A stretch of 64,000 bases of DNA from WLMZ01 sp043753895 (lineage in GTDB: Bacteria; Actinomycetota; Acidimicrobiia; Acidimicrobiales; Ilumatobacteraceae), in NCBI GenBank assembly GCA_043753895.1, contig JAYUWK010000122.1, positions 1 to 64,000 on the forward strand. The letters are read 5' to 3'. The position numbers and the translations under genes were made by a program. The notes under the pieces were generated by a model, which saw only the letters and a list, made by a program, of their open reading frames with translations, ran no database searches and had not been told where the DNA came from. Below, piece after piece: positions 44,286 to 53,601 of the stretch. Each line of letters begins with the position of its first letter. Positions within the stretch are counted from its first letter, which is position 1.

Positions 44286-44526
44286 GGGTCTCGGTCCTCT
44301 CGTGGAAGTTGCTCTGCCAAGACTACGCGGATCACCGCCGCCACACCTCCCGCCCGCCATCACCTCCCTCGCCACCACCCGAGCCCAGTCCGCTCGGGCG
44401 CGCCTCGCGCCACCACCTGGCGCGCATCGCGCCCAACAAACAGGGCTGAGCCAGGTTCCGGGTGGTGCGGGCGGGGGTGCGGGCGAGGGTGCGGGCGAGG
44501 GTGCGGGCGGGTGGCCAGGGCGCGGG
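44286..44526. repeat. Non-coding gap with a G-rich 12-base tandem repeat
   Basis: GGTGCGGGCG occurs four times with a 12-base period at 44464, 44476, 44488 and 44500. The plus strand is therefore G-rich and could form a G-quadruplex or a simple-repeat slippage site. The rest of the 241-base gap, between the aldehyde dehydrogenase start and the end of the next regulator gene, holds no supported frame. Confidence 0.7.
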
Positions 44527-44967
44527 TCAGCCGGTGACGCCGCGGAGGACGACCTTGCTCTCGGTGCTCGCCACGCCAGCATCGGCTTTCAGCCATCGAA
44601 TGAACGCGTCGAGTCCTTCGGCACCGCGGCAGTCGACCATCACCATGTAGTCGGCCTTGCCCGTGACGTACGCGGCAAAGGTGACCTCGGCGCGCCCTGC
44701 GAGTTTCGCTTCGAACTCGTCGGGGTTCATCGCCGGCGGTAGACCGACGTCGATGACGGCCCGCACGTCGTTGCCCAGTGCCGCCGGGTCTACGACCACC
44801 TGATAGCCGCGGATGATGCCGCGTCGTTCCATCGCGCGTACCCGTTCGGCGGTGGAGGTGGACGACAGGTGGACGCGCTCGCCGAGCTCGCGCCAACTCA
44901 GCCGCGCATCACCACGTAGTTGATCGAGGATTCGATGGTCGATCTTGGATATTGCCGCTGTTTCCAC
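44527..44967 (-). CDS. Lrp/AsnC-family transcriptional regulator
   Basis: 146 residues: winged helix-turn-helix (DHRILDQLRGDARLSWRELG, RVHLSSTSTAERVRAMERRG) and RAM domain (VTGKADYMVMVDCRGAEGLD). The GTG at 44967 starts at the conserved helix. It is divergent from alanine dehydrogenase across 68 bases, the same arrangement as ald and its Lrp-type activator (AldR) in mycobacteria. It probably activates ald in response to alanine. Confidence 0.88.
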   Translation of the reverse strand: METAAISKIDHRILDQLRGDARLSWRELGERVHLSSTSTAERVRAMERRGIIRGYQVVVDPAALGNDVRAVIDVGLPPAMNPDEFEAKLAGRAEVTFAAYVTGKADYMVMVDCRGAEGLDAFIRWLKADAGVASTESKVVLRGVTG

Positions 44968-45035
44968 GGCCAGATGGTACTTCTGCCACTGATTACCTTC
45001 AACAACTTGGCGTGAAAGGTGCGCATCATAACGCA
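44968..45035. promoter_or_regulatory. Divergent lrp-ald control region
   Basis: The 68 bases between the two starts must hold both promoters and the Lrp sites. It is relatively AT-rich for this genome but I could not mark a clear palindrome or -35/-10 pair. Confidence 0.45.
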
Positions 45036-46178
45036 ATGAGCGACCTGCACACATCCACACTGCGCACCGTCGGCGTCCCCCGTGAGGTGAAGACTGCCGA
45101 ACACCGAGTTGCGATGACGCCCGATGGCGTGCGCGAGTTCGAGCGGCATGGCATCGAGGTCTTCGTCGAGACCCACGCCGGCGAGGGTGCCAGCATCTCT
45201 GACGCTGATTACGTAGCCGCTGGCGCAACCATCGTTCCCACCGCTGCCGACGCCTGGTCGCAGCAGATGGTCGTGAAAGTGAAAGAGCCCAAGGCCGAAG
45301 AGTTCGGCTTCCTTCGCGCGGATCTCACGCTGTTCACCTACTTGCATCTCGCTGCCTACCCCGAGGTAGCCCAGGCGTTGCTCGCTGCGGGCACCACAGG
45401 CATCGCCTATGAAACCGTCCAGAGTGAGAGTGGCGCACTTCCGCTGTTGGCGCCGATGAGCGAAGTTGCCGGACGCCTCGCACCGCAGATGGGCGCGCAC
45501 TACCTCGAACGGCACAATGGTGGGCGCGGCGTCCTGATGGGCGGCGCACCGGGAGTGCGCCCGGCCAAGGTCGTGGTGCTCGGCGCCGGCAACGTCGGCT
45601 GGAACGCTGCGTGGATTGCAGCCGGCATGGAAGCCGAAGTGGTGCTCTTCGACAAGAACATCGATCGCCTTCGTTGGGTCGACCAGATTCAAAAGGGCCG
45701 AGTCGTCACGCTGGCGTCGAATCGCGGCGCCATCGAACGCAACGTTGCCGATGCTGACCTCGTGATCGGCGCAGTGCTCGTGGCGGGCGGCCGTGCCCCA
45801 GTCGTGGTGAGCGATGCAATGGTGCGCACGATGAAGCCGGGGGCCGTGATCGTCGACGTCGCGATCGACCAAGGCGGATGTATCGAGACCATTCACGAGA
45901 CCACGCACAATGCGCCCGTGTACGAACTCCACGGTGTCCTGCATTACGGCGTTGGCAACATGCCGGGCGCGGTGCCGCACACCAGTACGTACGCGCTCAC
46001 AAATGCCACGCTGCCCTATCAGCTCGACGTTGCGCTCCACGGTGCCGGCGGTGCCGCCAAGCGGGATGCATCATTGGCGCACGGCATCAACACCGTTGCC
46101 GGCCAGGTGACCAACGGCCCGGTGGCCGAGGCGCTGGGGTTGACCTCGATGGATCCTGTCTCACTCCTCATCGGATAG
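45036..46178 (+). CDS. ald: Alanine dehydrogenase
   Basis: NAD-dependent interconversion of alanine with pyruvate and ammonia. The 380-residue protein begins VGVPREVKTAEHRVAMTPDG, has the substrate Lys in VVKVKEPKAEEF, the catalytic His in LFTYLHLAA, and the NAD motif VVLGAGNVGWNAAW. The C-terminal QGGCIETIHETTHNAPVYEL is as in other Ald. If the neighbouring aminotransferase uses pyruvate, this enzyme would regenerate it. Confidence 0.94.
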   Translation: MSDLHTSTLRTVGVPREVKTAEHRVAMTPDGVREFERHGIEVFVETHAGEGASISDADYVAAGATIVPTAADAWSQQMVVKVKEPKAEEFGFLRADLTLFTYLHLAAYPEVAQALLAAGTTGIAYETVQSESGALPLLAPMSEVAGRLAPQMGAHYLERHNGGRGVLMGGAPGVRPAKVVVLGAGNVGWNAAWIAAGMEAEVVLFDKNIDRLRWVDQIQKGRVVTLASNRGAIERNVADADLVIGAVLVAGGRAPVVVSDAMVRTMKPGAVIVDVAIDQGGCIETIHETTHNAPVYELHGVLHYGVGNMPGAVPHTSTYALTNATLPYQLDVALHGAGGAAKRDASLAHGINTVAGQVTNGPVAEALGLTSMDPVSLLIG

Positions 46179-46221
46179 CGGGTCGCGCACGCGACCGAGC
46201 ACACAAGTAGCGTTCGTGTGC

Positions 46222-47466
46222 ATGGCGACCTCCGTGTTCGAAACCGACCTGCCGACCCTCGATCTCATGGACGTGCCGTTCGACGAGGCACAGCGTGTGA
46301 TGCACGAGATGGCCGGAGAGTACTGGCTCGCACGGAACCCCTTCGGTTTTACCGTGCTGCGTTACGACGACGTCGCTGCGGTACTACGCGACAAACGTTG
46401 GCACAACGCCGCTGCGATCCTGCCCAAGATGATGGGAGTTACCGACCCCGCCTTCTTGGAGCGCGATCGGGTGAGCATTCTCAGCGCCGAGGGCGACGTG
46501 CACCTGCGATTGCGTCGGCTCGTTGCACCAGCGTTTTCGCCTCGCGCCGCTGACCGCCTGCGACCGTTCATGCGCGAAGTCGTCAACGGACTGGTGGACG
46601 CAGTTGCATCAATCGGGTCCGCCGACATCGTGGCCGACATCTGCGAGCCGTATCCGATCCCCATCATCTGTGAACTGCTCGGCGCTCCGAAGAGCGACTG
46701 GCAGCTCTTCAGTCGACTCGCCGCCGACGTGTTGCGCATCTTCGATGGCACACTCGAGCAGGACCTGCCCATCATCATGGCTGCCCAGGACGAACTCGAC
46801 GCCTATACCCGCGAGCTCATCGCCGAGCGCCGCTCGAAGCCTGCCGATGATCTGATCACTGCGTTGATCGCCGCCGAGGAAGCCGGCGACAAGCTCGACA
46901 ACGACGAGTTGGTCATGATGGTGGGAGCGGTCATCGTGGGCGGCACCGACACCACCCGCAACCAACTCGGCTGCTCGGTGGCATTGTTCGCTCAGTACCC
47001 CGACCAGTGGAAGCAGCTTGGCGAACGCACCGATCTCGCTGCGCGTGCAGTCGATGAGTCGATGCGCTACTTCGGCGCTGTACGCGGCACCGGCCGGTTC
47101 GCATCTGAGGACATCGAATACCGCGACATCCTCTTTCCGGCGGGAACCATGCTGATGCCATCGCTCTCGGTTGCGAATCGAGACGAGTCTGTCTTCACCG
47201 ACGCAGGGCGCTTCGACATCCTTCGCGAACCGGCGGGGCAACCGCACATGACCCTCGGCAGCGGCATCCACTACTGCCTCGGCGCATCACTGGCAAAGGC
47301 CGAACTGCAAGAGGCGCTCCCGATCCTGGCCCGACGCATGCCCGACCTGCGTATCGATGGCAACATCACCTGGAAGCCGAGTCAGGTGGGCATCTTCGGG
47401 CCGGAGCACCTGCCAGTCACCTTTACACCGACGACGCCGACGATTGCGTCTGCGCCGGGCGCCTGA
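46222..47466 (+). CDS. Cytochrome P450
   Basis: Heme monooxygenase of 414 residues. The oxygen-binding helix I is GAVIVGGTDTTRNQLG, the ExxR is in RAVDESMRYFGAVRG, and the heme Cys is in LGSGIHYCLGASLAKAE. The protein is soluble, like actinobacterial class I P450s. Ferredoxin and reductase partners are not adjacent. The substrate is unknown. The ATG at 46222 is preferred over a GTG two codons earlier. Confidence 0.93.
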   Translation: MATSVFETDLPTLDLMDVPFDEAQRVMHEMAGEYWLARNPFGFTVLRYDDVAAVLRDKRWHNAAAILPKMMGVTDPAFLERDRVSILSAEGDVHLRLRRLVAPAFSPRAADRLRPFMREVVNGLVDAVASIGSADIVADICEPYPIPIICELLGAPKSDWQLFSRLAADVLRIFDGTLEQDLPIIMAAQDELDAYTRELIAERRSKPADDLITALIAAEEAGDKLDNDELVMMVGAVIVGGTDTTRNQLGCSVALFAQYPDQWKQLGERTDLAARAVDESMRYFGAVRGTGRFASEDIEYRDILFPAGTMLMPSLSVANRDESVFTDAGRFDILREPAGQPHMTLGSGIHYCLGASLAKAELQEALPILARRMPDLRIDGNITWKPSQVGIFGPEHLPVTFTPTTPTIASAPGA

Positions 47467-47486
47467 CCCACAGGCGCCCGGCCCCA

Positions 47487-48863
47487 TCACGGAACGGGTG
47501 CGCCAGGCACTTCGGGAGCGAGCCCCATGGCGACCCTGACGCGATCGATCTCGGCTTGGTTCGCCGGTGGTCGCGCGGTGAAAGCGCCTTCGGACACCAA
47601 CCGTGGCAGCGACCCGAACGTGACATCTGGGCTATAGCGCTCGGGTGCACGGTTGGGGTCGGCCTGTTCCAAGAGATCGGACCCCGCACTGAGTTCGAAG
47701 GTGCCCTTCTCGCGATGGGACTGCGCCGAGAAGTCGTGCCCTGATCGGAAGAGCCACCCGGCGTTGACCACGATCGCAAACGCCATCACGATCCGACCGG
47801 CCCACAACGCCGGGGGTGCCAGCCGGAGCAACTGATCGACGGCGAGCGCGAAGGCGGGAGCGAGCAACATTGCTGTCATGTACTGATAACGCGATGAGGC
47901 CCCAGACCCGACACCCAGACTGACGCGCTCGAAGCCGATGCCGATCAGCATCACCGACGCCGTGCCCCACAGGGCGAGGAGAATGGACTGAGCGCGCCAG
48001 CCGCTGCCCCGCCACAACGCGATTCCGATGGTTCCCAACAGAGCGACGCCCGCGACGCCGGGCAGTGTGACCAAGCTGCGCATCGTGGACCCGAGTCCGC
48101 GTGCGACAAACTCGGGAACCAACGACTTCGAGCCCGACGGCACCGCAGTGGCACTGCCGCGCTCCCAGAACACGTACCACCATGCGTACACCAGACCCTG
48201 TGGGATGACCGCCACAGCGAGCGCCCACCAACGCTTGCGCAGCACGAGCAGCAAGCCGATACCACCGATGAAGATTGGGGCGAAGCCCGACGACATCACA
48301 CCGATCACGGCGAAACCCGCCCCGAGGGCATCGCGGCGATCGGGTGGACCATCGTGGTCGACCAATACCACGTGTGCGAGGAAAGCAACCAGGGACAGGT
48401 TGTAGGAGATCTGCACCGCAAAGAGGATGTTCTCCCAGCCGGCGCCGAACACGAGCAGCGTGATGCACACCAGCGTGGTGGTCCATGCCGACACGCCGCA
48501 CCGTCGACAGATCACACGAACCAGCAGCACCGCAGCAATGTGCGCGAGGAGGTTCGGGATGAGGAACGGCAGGTACGAACCGAGCCCGAACACGTTCTGA
48601 ATGGCTCGGTAGATGAGCACCGGCACCGTGAGCCAATGGCCGTCTTGCGCCGAGAACAACCACTCTTTCCACCCTGCTGTCTCGCGCACCGTGTTGCGCG
48701 TGATCACCAACGCCCAATCGTCGCGGATGAACCACTGATCCCGACTGATGACGGCCACCACAACCAAGCCGACGCCAAAGGCGATCCAGAAACCCCAACG
48801 GGCACCTTCGTCGGTGGCGGCTCGGTCCGCAATCCGGCGTAGACGCCCCGTCGTCGTTGTCAT
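47487..48863 (-). CDS. Polytopic membrane protein, GT-C/GT39-like
   Basis: 458 residues with about ten hydrophobic segments. The first loop reads ISRDQWFIRDDWALVITRNT, with the Asp pair typical of GT-C glycosyltransferases. The C-terminal part is soluble. The ATG at 48863 overlaps the stop of the GT2 gene as ATGA. The neighbouring GT2 could supply polyprenol-linked sugar as donor. The sugar and acceptor are unknown. Confidence 0.72.
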   Translation of the reverse strand: MTTTTGRLRRIADRAATDEGARWGFWIAFGVGLVVVAVISRDQWFIRDDWALVITRNTVRETAGWKEWLFSAQDGHWLTVPVLIYRAIQNVFGLGSYLPFLIPNLLAHIAAVLLVRVICRRCGVSAWTTTLVCITLLVFGAGWENILFAVQISYNLSLVAFLAHVVLVDHDGPPDRRDALGAGFAVIGVMSSGFAPIFIGGIGLLLVLRKRWWALAVAVIPQGLVYAWWYVFWERGSATAVPSGSKSLVPEFVARGLGSTMRSLVTLPGVAGVALLGTIGIALWRGSGWRAQSILLALWGTASVMLIGIGFERVSLGVGSGASSRYQYMTAMLLAPAFALAVDQLLRLAPPALWAGRIVMAFAIVVNAGWLFRSGHDFSAQSHREKGTFELSAGSDLLEQADPNRAPERYSPDVTFGSLPRLVSEGAFTARPPANQAEIDRVRVAMGLAPEVPGAPVP

Positions 48864-49561
48864 CGCACGACCATACGCCACCACAACTGCAGCAGTTGCC
48901 GGGCACTTCGGGCGATCGCAGGAACACGGAAGAACTGCGACTTGCCCGATGGCCGGAAGTAGTGGTGCACCGGGCTCTCCACGAATCGTGCTCCGCTGTC
49001 GTGGAAGCCTCGCATCATCTCAACGCAGATCACACCGCTGGTCGATGTGAGCGGGTTGTCGATGATGAGTTGACGACGGAAGAGGCGGAAGTCACAGTCG
49101 GTGTCGCGCCCGGGCAGCGCGAAGAGCAGCTTGACGACATGGTGGTACACGCGTCCGATGACAACGCGATGCAGGCCATCGCCGCGTCCGATCTTGTACC
49201 CCTGCACGATGTCGACATCGGTTGTTGCAAGTGGAACAAGGAGGGCCGCCTCGCGGGCATCGTATTGAGCGTCGCCATCGGTATAGAAGATCCACTCGTG
49301 CTGCGCCGCGGTGAAGCCGGTGATCAGCGCGCCACCGTAGCCCTGGTTGCGTTCGTGATGGATCACGTGCAGCCAGGGCCGAGTGACGGCAAGCTCGTCG
49401 AGTACGGCGCGCGAGTTGTCGCTCGAGCCGTCGTTCACGACGATGACCTCGACTGCTGCGACGATAGGTTCGAGTGCCCCGTACGCATCGTCGACCAACC
49501 CGCCGATCGTGTTGGCGTCGTTGTAACACGGGAACATTGCAGACACACCGCTGAGTATCAT
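48860..49561 (-). CDS. Family 2 glycosyltransferase (polyprenol-phosphate sugar synthase-like)
   Basis: 233 residues of the GT-A fold. The start AMFPCYNDANTIGGLV, the VIVVNDGSSDNSRAVL nucleotide motif, and FYTDGDAQYDAREAALL with the DxD-type acidic pair match dolichol/polyprenol-phosphate mannose or glucose synthases. There is no membrane tail. ATGA overlaps join it to the DegT aminotransferase upstream and the membrane protein downstream, so the three genes form one operon. Confidence 0.88.
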   Translation of the reverse strand: MILSGVSAMFPCYNDANTIGGLVDDAYGALEPIVAAVEVIVVNDGSSDNSRAVLDELAVTRPWLHVIHHERNQGYGGALITGFTAAQHEWIFYTDGDAQYDAREAALLVPLATTDVDIVQGYKIGRGDGLHRVVIGRVYHHVVKLLFALPGRDTDCDFRLFRRQLIIDNPLTSTSGVICVEMMRGFHDSGARFVESPVHHYFRPSGKSQFFRVPAIARSARQLLQLWWRMVVR

Positions 49562-50604
49562 CGCGGCATTCCTGCGAGGGCCTCGGCAACCTGGTCGACC
49601 TCAGTGTCGGTGAGCTCGGGAAAGCAGGGCAGGCTCACACACTCTGCCGCCCATGCTGTCGCCTGTGGACACTCGGTGCGGGCAAAGTGCCGATAGCCGG
49701 GCTGCTGTGGCACCGTAAGCGGATAGTGCACGCCGGTTCCGACGCCCATTTTGGCAAGTGCGGCGCGGAACGCAGTGCGATCGGTGGAACGCACGACGCA
49801 CTGGTGATACACGTGATCCGGATGAGGATCGGGCCACCGCAGGTGCGGGGCGGCCTCGCGGTATCGGTTCGCAATGACGGAACGGCGATGGTTGTCGTCG
49901 CGGAGGCTGGGAAGCGCGAGGCGCAGCCATGCGGCCTCGACCTCGGACATACGAAAGTTCTGTGAGATCTGCTCGTGGACGTACATCTCTGTCATCCCGT
50001 GCACACGTAGCCGACGGACGCTTGCTGCCAATTCGGGATCGGCGGTGACCACGGCCCCGCCATCGCCAATGCCACCGAGGTTCTTGGTGGGATAGAAGCT
50101 GTATGCCACCGCGGCCGACCGGCCGAGACGACCCACCGAACCGTGCGCCTGTGCGGCGTCCTCGACGACCAGCAGATCGGTGACGGGCACTTCGGCGGGG
50201 CGGCCGTAGAGGTGGACCACGATCACCGCCTTCGTGCGGGCCGTTCGGGCCGCCTCGATGAGCGTGCAATCGAGGTTGGCAGTCTCGGCCTCGACATCCA
50301 CGGGCACCGGCACGGCACCGACCGAGCACACCGCGGCCGCAGTGGGCACGGCCGTGAATGCAGGAACGATGACCTCGTCGCCCGGGCCGACGCCGAGCGC
50401 TGCGAGGCAGAGTTGCAGCGCCGATGCACCGGAGGACACGGCGACTGCATCGGGCACAATGAGCCACTCGGAGAATTCTCGCTCGAACGCGTACGTCTCG
50501 GCTCCGAGCAGGAAGCTTCCGCTTGCAGCGACGCGTCGTGCTGCGTCGCCGAAGACCCCTGCCAACCGATGTCCGCGCCGACTCAGATCGACGACAGGTA
50601 CCAC
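49558..50604 (-). CDS. DegT/DnrJ/EryC1/StrS-family aminotransferase
   Basis: PLP enzyme of 348 residues that usually converts a keto-sugar nucleotide to an amino sugar. SSGASALQLCLAALG is the substrate pocket, VVEDAAQAHGS the cofactor Asp segment, and AYSFYPTKNLGGIGDGG holds the Schiff-base Lys. The gene overlaps the end of the epimerase by 22 bases. It fits a pathway making a modified sugar for glycan assembly. Confidence 0.9.
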   Translation of the reverse strand: MVPVVDLSRRGHRLAGVFGDAARRVAASGSFLLGAETYAFEREFSEWLIVPDAVAVSSGASALQLCLAALGVGPGDEVIVPAFTAVPTAAAVCSVGAVPVPVDVEAETANLDCTLIEAARTARTKAVIVVHLYGRPAEVPVTDLLVVEDAAQAHGSVGRLGRSAAVAYSFYPTKNLGGIGDGGAVVTADPELAASVRRLRVHGMTEMYVHEQISQNFRMSEVEAAWLRLALPSLRDDNHRRSVIANRYREAAPHLRWPDPHPDHVYHQCVVRSTDRTAFRAALAKMGVGTGVHYPLTVPQQPGYRHFARTECPQATAWAAECVSLPCFPELTDTEVDQVAEALAGMPR

Positions 50605-51590
50605 GGGTCCCCACGATAGAACGAAATGGTGTCCGACACCCCATCACCGAGGGTCACGCCAGCGGTCCAGCCGAGTTCGGCGCTGATACGACGGCTATCG
50701 GTGTGAAACGAGCCGATGTCGATGCGTTGATGATCGTGCGGCCAGGCGATGAGCTCGGAACCGCCACTGCTCGCTGCTGCCTCGACGATGATTTCGGCGA
50801 TCTCGACAAGCGGCAAATCCTGCGGGTGGCCCACGTTGTACACACGTCCGACCGCGGCATCGGCCGTCGCGGCAAGGATCGCTGTGACCACATCCGAGAC
50901 GTGGAGACAGTCGCGACGCTGCATGCCGTCGCCGAAGATTCGGATCGTCTCATCGCGCAGCGCCTGACGGATGAAGACCGGCAGGAATCCGAGCTCATCA
51001 CTACTCAATCGTTGGCGCGGCCCATACACGTTGGTGAGCCGCAACGATGTGGCCGCGATGTCGTATGCATGGTGATACACCATGTGGAGTTGTTCCCCGG
51101 CGAGCTTGGCCACGCCGTTCACGTCGAGCGGGTTCGCCGCCGAGGTCTCGTCAACAGGTTGATGCTCGACTCTGCCGTACACCTGTCGCGTGCTGGCGTG
51201 CACCACTCGTGCGCTTGGGCTGACACGACGCAGGGTCTCGAGAAAAGCTGCATGGTCGAGTGCGTTGAGACGAAGGTCCTGTTGTGGATCGCGCATCGAC
51301 GCGGTGTGGCTCACCTGCCCGGCCAGATTGAACACGATCTGAGCGCCATGCAGCACCTCGCCGACGCCTTCGTCGGCGATGTTGGCCTGCATGATCTCGA
51401 TGTCGAGTCCTTCGACGTTGTGCACGCTGCCGCCATGGTCAGCCACGAGCGCATCGACGACCCGGACCTCGGCGCCCATCGCAACGAGTGCTTGCACAAG
51501 GTTCGATCCGATGAAACCCAAACCGCCGGTGACCACACAGACAACACCGCTGAGGTCGCTACCGCCGGCTGGTGGATTCGTGTCGATCAC
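50583..51590 (-). CDS. NAD-dependent nucleotide-sugar epimerase/dehydratase
   Basis: 335 residues, extended SDR. The NAD motif is VVTGGLGFIGSNLVQAL and the active-site region reads STRQVYGR and DVNGVAKLAGEQL, so the usual YxxxK Tyr is Asn here while the Lys is present. LTNVYGPRQR, FGDGMQRRDCLHVSDVV and GHPQDLPLVEIAEI are typical of UDP-sugar epimerases. It is first in a minus-strand run epimerase-DegT-GT2-membrane protein. Confidence 0.88.
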   Translation of the reverse strand: MIDTNPPAGGSDLSGVVCVVTGGLGFIGSNLVQALVAMGAEVRVVDALVADHGGSVHNVEGLDIEIMQANIADEGVGEVLHGAQIVFNLAGQVSHTASMRDPQQDLRLNALDHAAFLETLRRVSPSARVVHASTRQVYGRVEHQPVDETSAANPLDVNGVAKLAGEQLHMVYHHAYDIAATSLRLTNVYGPRQRLSSDELGFLPVFIRQALRDETIRIFGDGMQRRDCLHVSDVVTAILAATADAAVGRVYNVGHPQDLPLVEIAEIIVEAAASSGGSELIAWPHDHQRIDIGSFHTDSRRISAELGWTAGVTLGDGVSDTISFYRGDPWYLSSI

Positions 51591-51687
51591 GCCGGTGAAG
51601 CTACCGCATCGATGCGGTTCGCGTGCCCGCGCCGCGCACGTTCAGTCGCGGCCACCACGTTGGCACGAGGGATGCCACAATGACCTG

Positions 51688-52425
51688 ATGGATGCCGATG
51701 AGTACCGCCGTATGGCCACCAACAGCGACCAGCACTGGTGGTATCGCAGTACCCGGGCGTTGCTCCGACAGCTGATCGAGCCGCAGATGCGACCGCAGCC
51801 CGATGACCTCTTTCTCGACGCAGCGGGCGGCACGGGCGCGACTGGCGCATGGCTGCACGAGTATGCGCCCACGGTGCTCGCCGACTACGAGTCAATCGCA
51901 CTGCAGATCGCCCGTGATGCCGAGCCCCGGTACCGTGCGGTGCGGGCCGATCTCAATCACCTTCCATTCGCCAACGGATCCTTCTCACTGGTGCTCTGTG
52001 TGACGGCGCTGTATCACCGGTTGAACCCGGATCCTGGTGCCGTCGTTCGCGACTACGCGCGCATCGTGCGCCCGGGTGGACTCGTGTGCCTGATGGAGCC
52101 GGCGAACAAACGGCTGTGGCGCAGCCATGACGAGATCACCCATGCCGCGCGTCGGTTCAGTCTCACCGAGTTGCGCGCCACCGCTGACGACGCAGGACTC
52201 GAGATCGTCAAAGCCACATATGCGTACAGCTTCCTGACGCCCCCCGCGTTCATCATGGGATGGCTCGATCGTCGCGGTCGAGCCGGCGGCAGTGACGTGG
52301 ATCGCAACCAGTCGGGGCTCGGCGGTCTTTTCGGACTCTTGGCCTCGCTCGAACGCCGCATACTGCGCCGCATCAACATGCCGTTCGGGCTGTCGGCCAT
52401 CGTGATCGCGCGAAAGCCGCTGTAA
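51688..52425 (+). CDS. SAM-dependent class I methyltransferase
   Basis: 245 residues. Motif I is FLDAAGGTGATGAWL, and LPFANGSFSLVLCVTALYHR is the post-I region common to UbiE-like and sugar or lipid methyltransferases. The C-terminal half has an amphipathic segment (TPPAFIMGWL). It is divergent from the epimerase gene and may modify the glycan made by the neighbouring cluster. The substrate is inferred only. Confidence 0.85.
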   Translation: MDADEYRRMATNSDQHWWYRSTRALLRQLIEPQMRPQPDDLFLDAAGGTGATGAWLHEYAPTVLADYESIALQIARDAEPRYRAVRADLNHLPFANGSFSLVLCVTALYHRLNPDPGAVVRDYARIVRPGGLVCLMEPANKRLWRSHDEITHAARRFSLTELRATADDAGLEIVKATYAYSFLTPPAFIMGWLDRRGRAGGSDVDRNQSGLGGLFGLLASLERRILRRINMPFGLSAIVIARKPL

Positions 52426-52463
52426 TCCGTTGTCGTCGCCTCGCCCGCACTACCGTTCGGGAC

Positions 52464-53501
52464 GTGACGATCAAGCTTGGATACAACACCGGATACTGGG
52501 GCAGCGGACCACCCGCTGGAGCGCTCGAATCGATTCAGGAGGCCGAGCGACTCGGATTCGACAGCATCTGGACAGCCGAGGCGTACGGCAGCGATTGCCT
52601 CACGCCGCTGGCGTGGTGGGGCGCGCACACCTCAACGGTGAAGCTCGGCACCGCGATCACCCAGATGAGCGCGCGTACCCCCGCCGCCACGGCCATGGCT
52701 GCGATGACGCTCGATCACCTCAGCGGTGGCCGGTTCATCCTCGGCCTCGGCGCGAGTGGTCCACAGGTGGTCGAGGGTTGGTATGGCCAGCCGTATCCAA
52801 AGCCACTGGCTCGTACCCGCGAGTACATCGAGATCGTGCGATCGATCATTCGGCGCGATCAGCCGGTGAGCCATCACGGCGAGTTCTACGACATGCCGTT
52901 CGTCGGCGGCGCCGGAATCGGCAAGCCGCTCAAGAGCACGATCCACCCCCTACGCACCGAGATCCCCATCTACCTCGGCGCAGAGGGCCCCAAGAATGTT
53001 GCGCTCTCGGCCGAGATCTGCGATGGCTGGTTACCGCTGTTCTTCAGCCCGAAAGAGGACGCCTTCTACCGCAACTGTTTGGCCCAGGGCTTCGCTGCGA
53101 GCGGCGACCCCACCAAATCCGACCGGTTCGAGGTCGCGTCCACGGTGATGATCGTGCCGGGGGCCGATGCAGAGCAGTGCGCTGATCTCGTTCGCCCGTT
53201 CCTCGCGTTGTACGCAGGCGGCATGGGTGCCCGCGATGTGAACTTCCACTTCGAGGTGTTCGCGCGCATGGGTTACGAAGACGTCGCGCTCAAGGTGCAG
53301 GACCTCTACTTGCAGGGCAAGAAGGCCGAAGCTGCTGCAGCGATTCCCTTGGCAATGGTGCAAGACGTTGCGCTCGTCGGACCGCCCGACAAGATCAAAG
53401 ACGAGCTACAACTCTGGAAGGACACCTGCATCACCACGTTCTTGGTGAGCGGGCCCAAGGAAGTGCTCCCGCTCTATGCCGACCTGATCCTCGGCGCGTA
53501 G
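52464..53501 (+). CDS. F420-dependent LLM-class oxidoreductase
   Basis: 345-residue luciferase-like TIM barrel. It begins IKLGYNTGYWGSGPP, then EAERLGFDSIWTAEAYGSD, VKLGTAITQMSARTPAATAM and DHLSGGRFILGLGASGPQV, all typical of actinobacterial F420-binding enzymes. The start is GTG at 52464, 38 bases after the methyltransferase stop. The substrate is unknown. Use of F420 is by family, not seen directly. Confidence 0.9.
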   Translation: MTIKLGYNTGYWGSGPPAGALESIQEAERLGFDSIWTAEAYGSDCLTPLAWWGAHTSTVKLGTAITQMSARTPAATAMAAMTLDHLSGGRFILGLGASGPQVVEGWYGQPYPKPLARTREYIEIVRSIIRRDQPVSHHGEFYDMPFVGGAGIGKPLKSTIHPLRTEIPIYLGAEGPKNVALSAEICDGWLPLFFSPKEDAFYRNCLAQGFAASGDPTKSDRFEVASTVMIVPGADAEQCADLVRPFLALYAGGMGARDVNFHFEVFARMGYEDVALKVQDLYLQGKKAEAAAAIPLAMVQDVALVGPPDKIKDELQLWKDTCITTFLVSGPKEVLPLYADLILGA

Positions 53502-53601
53502 CCCACCAGCAACCGTCAGCACTGCGTCACTCGATATACCACTCGCCCGGTGTGACAAGCGACCGGGAATCACGGACCGATGACGCACGGTTGACCCGAG
53601 A

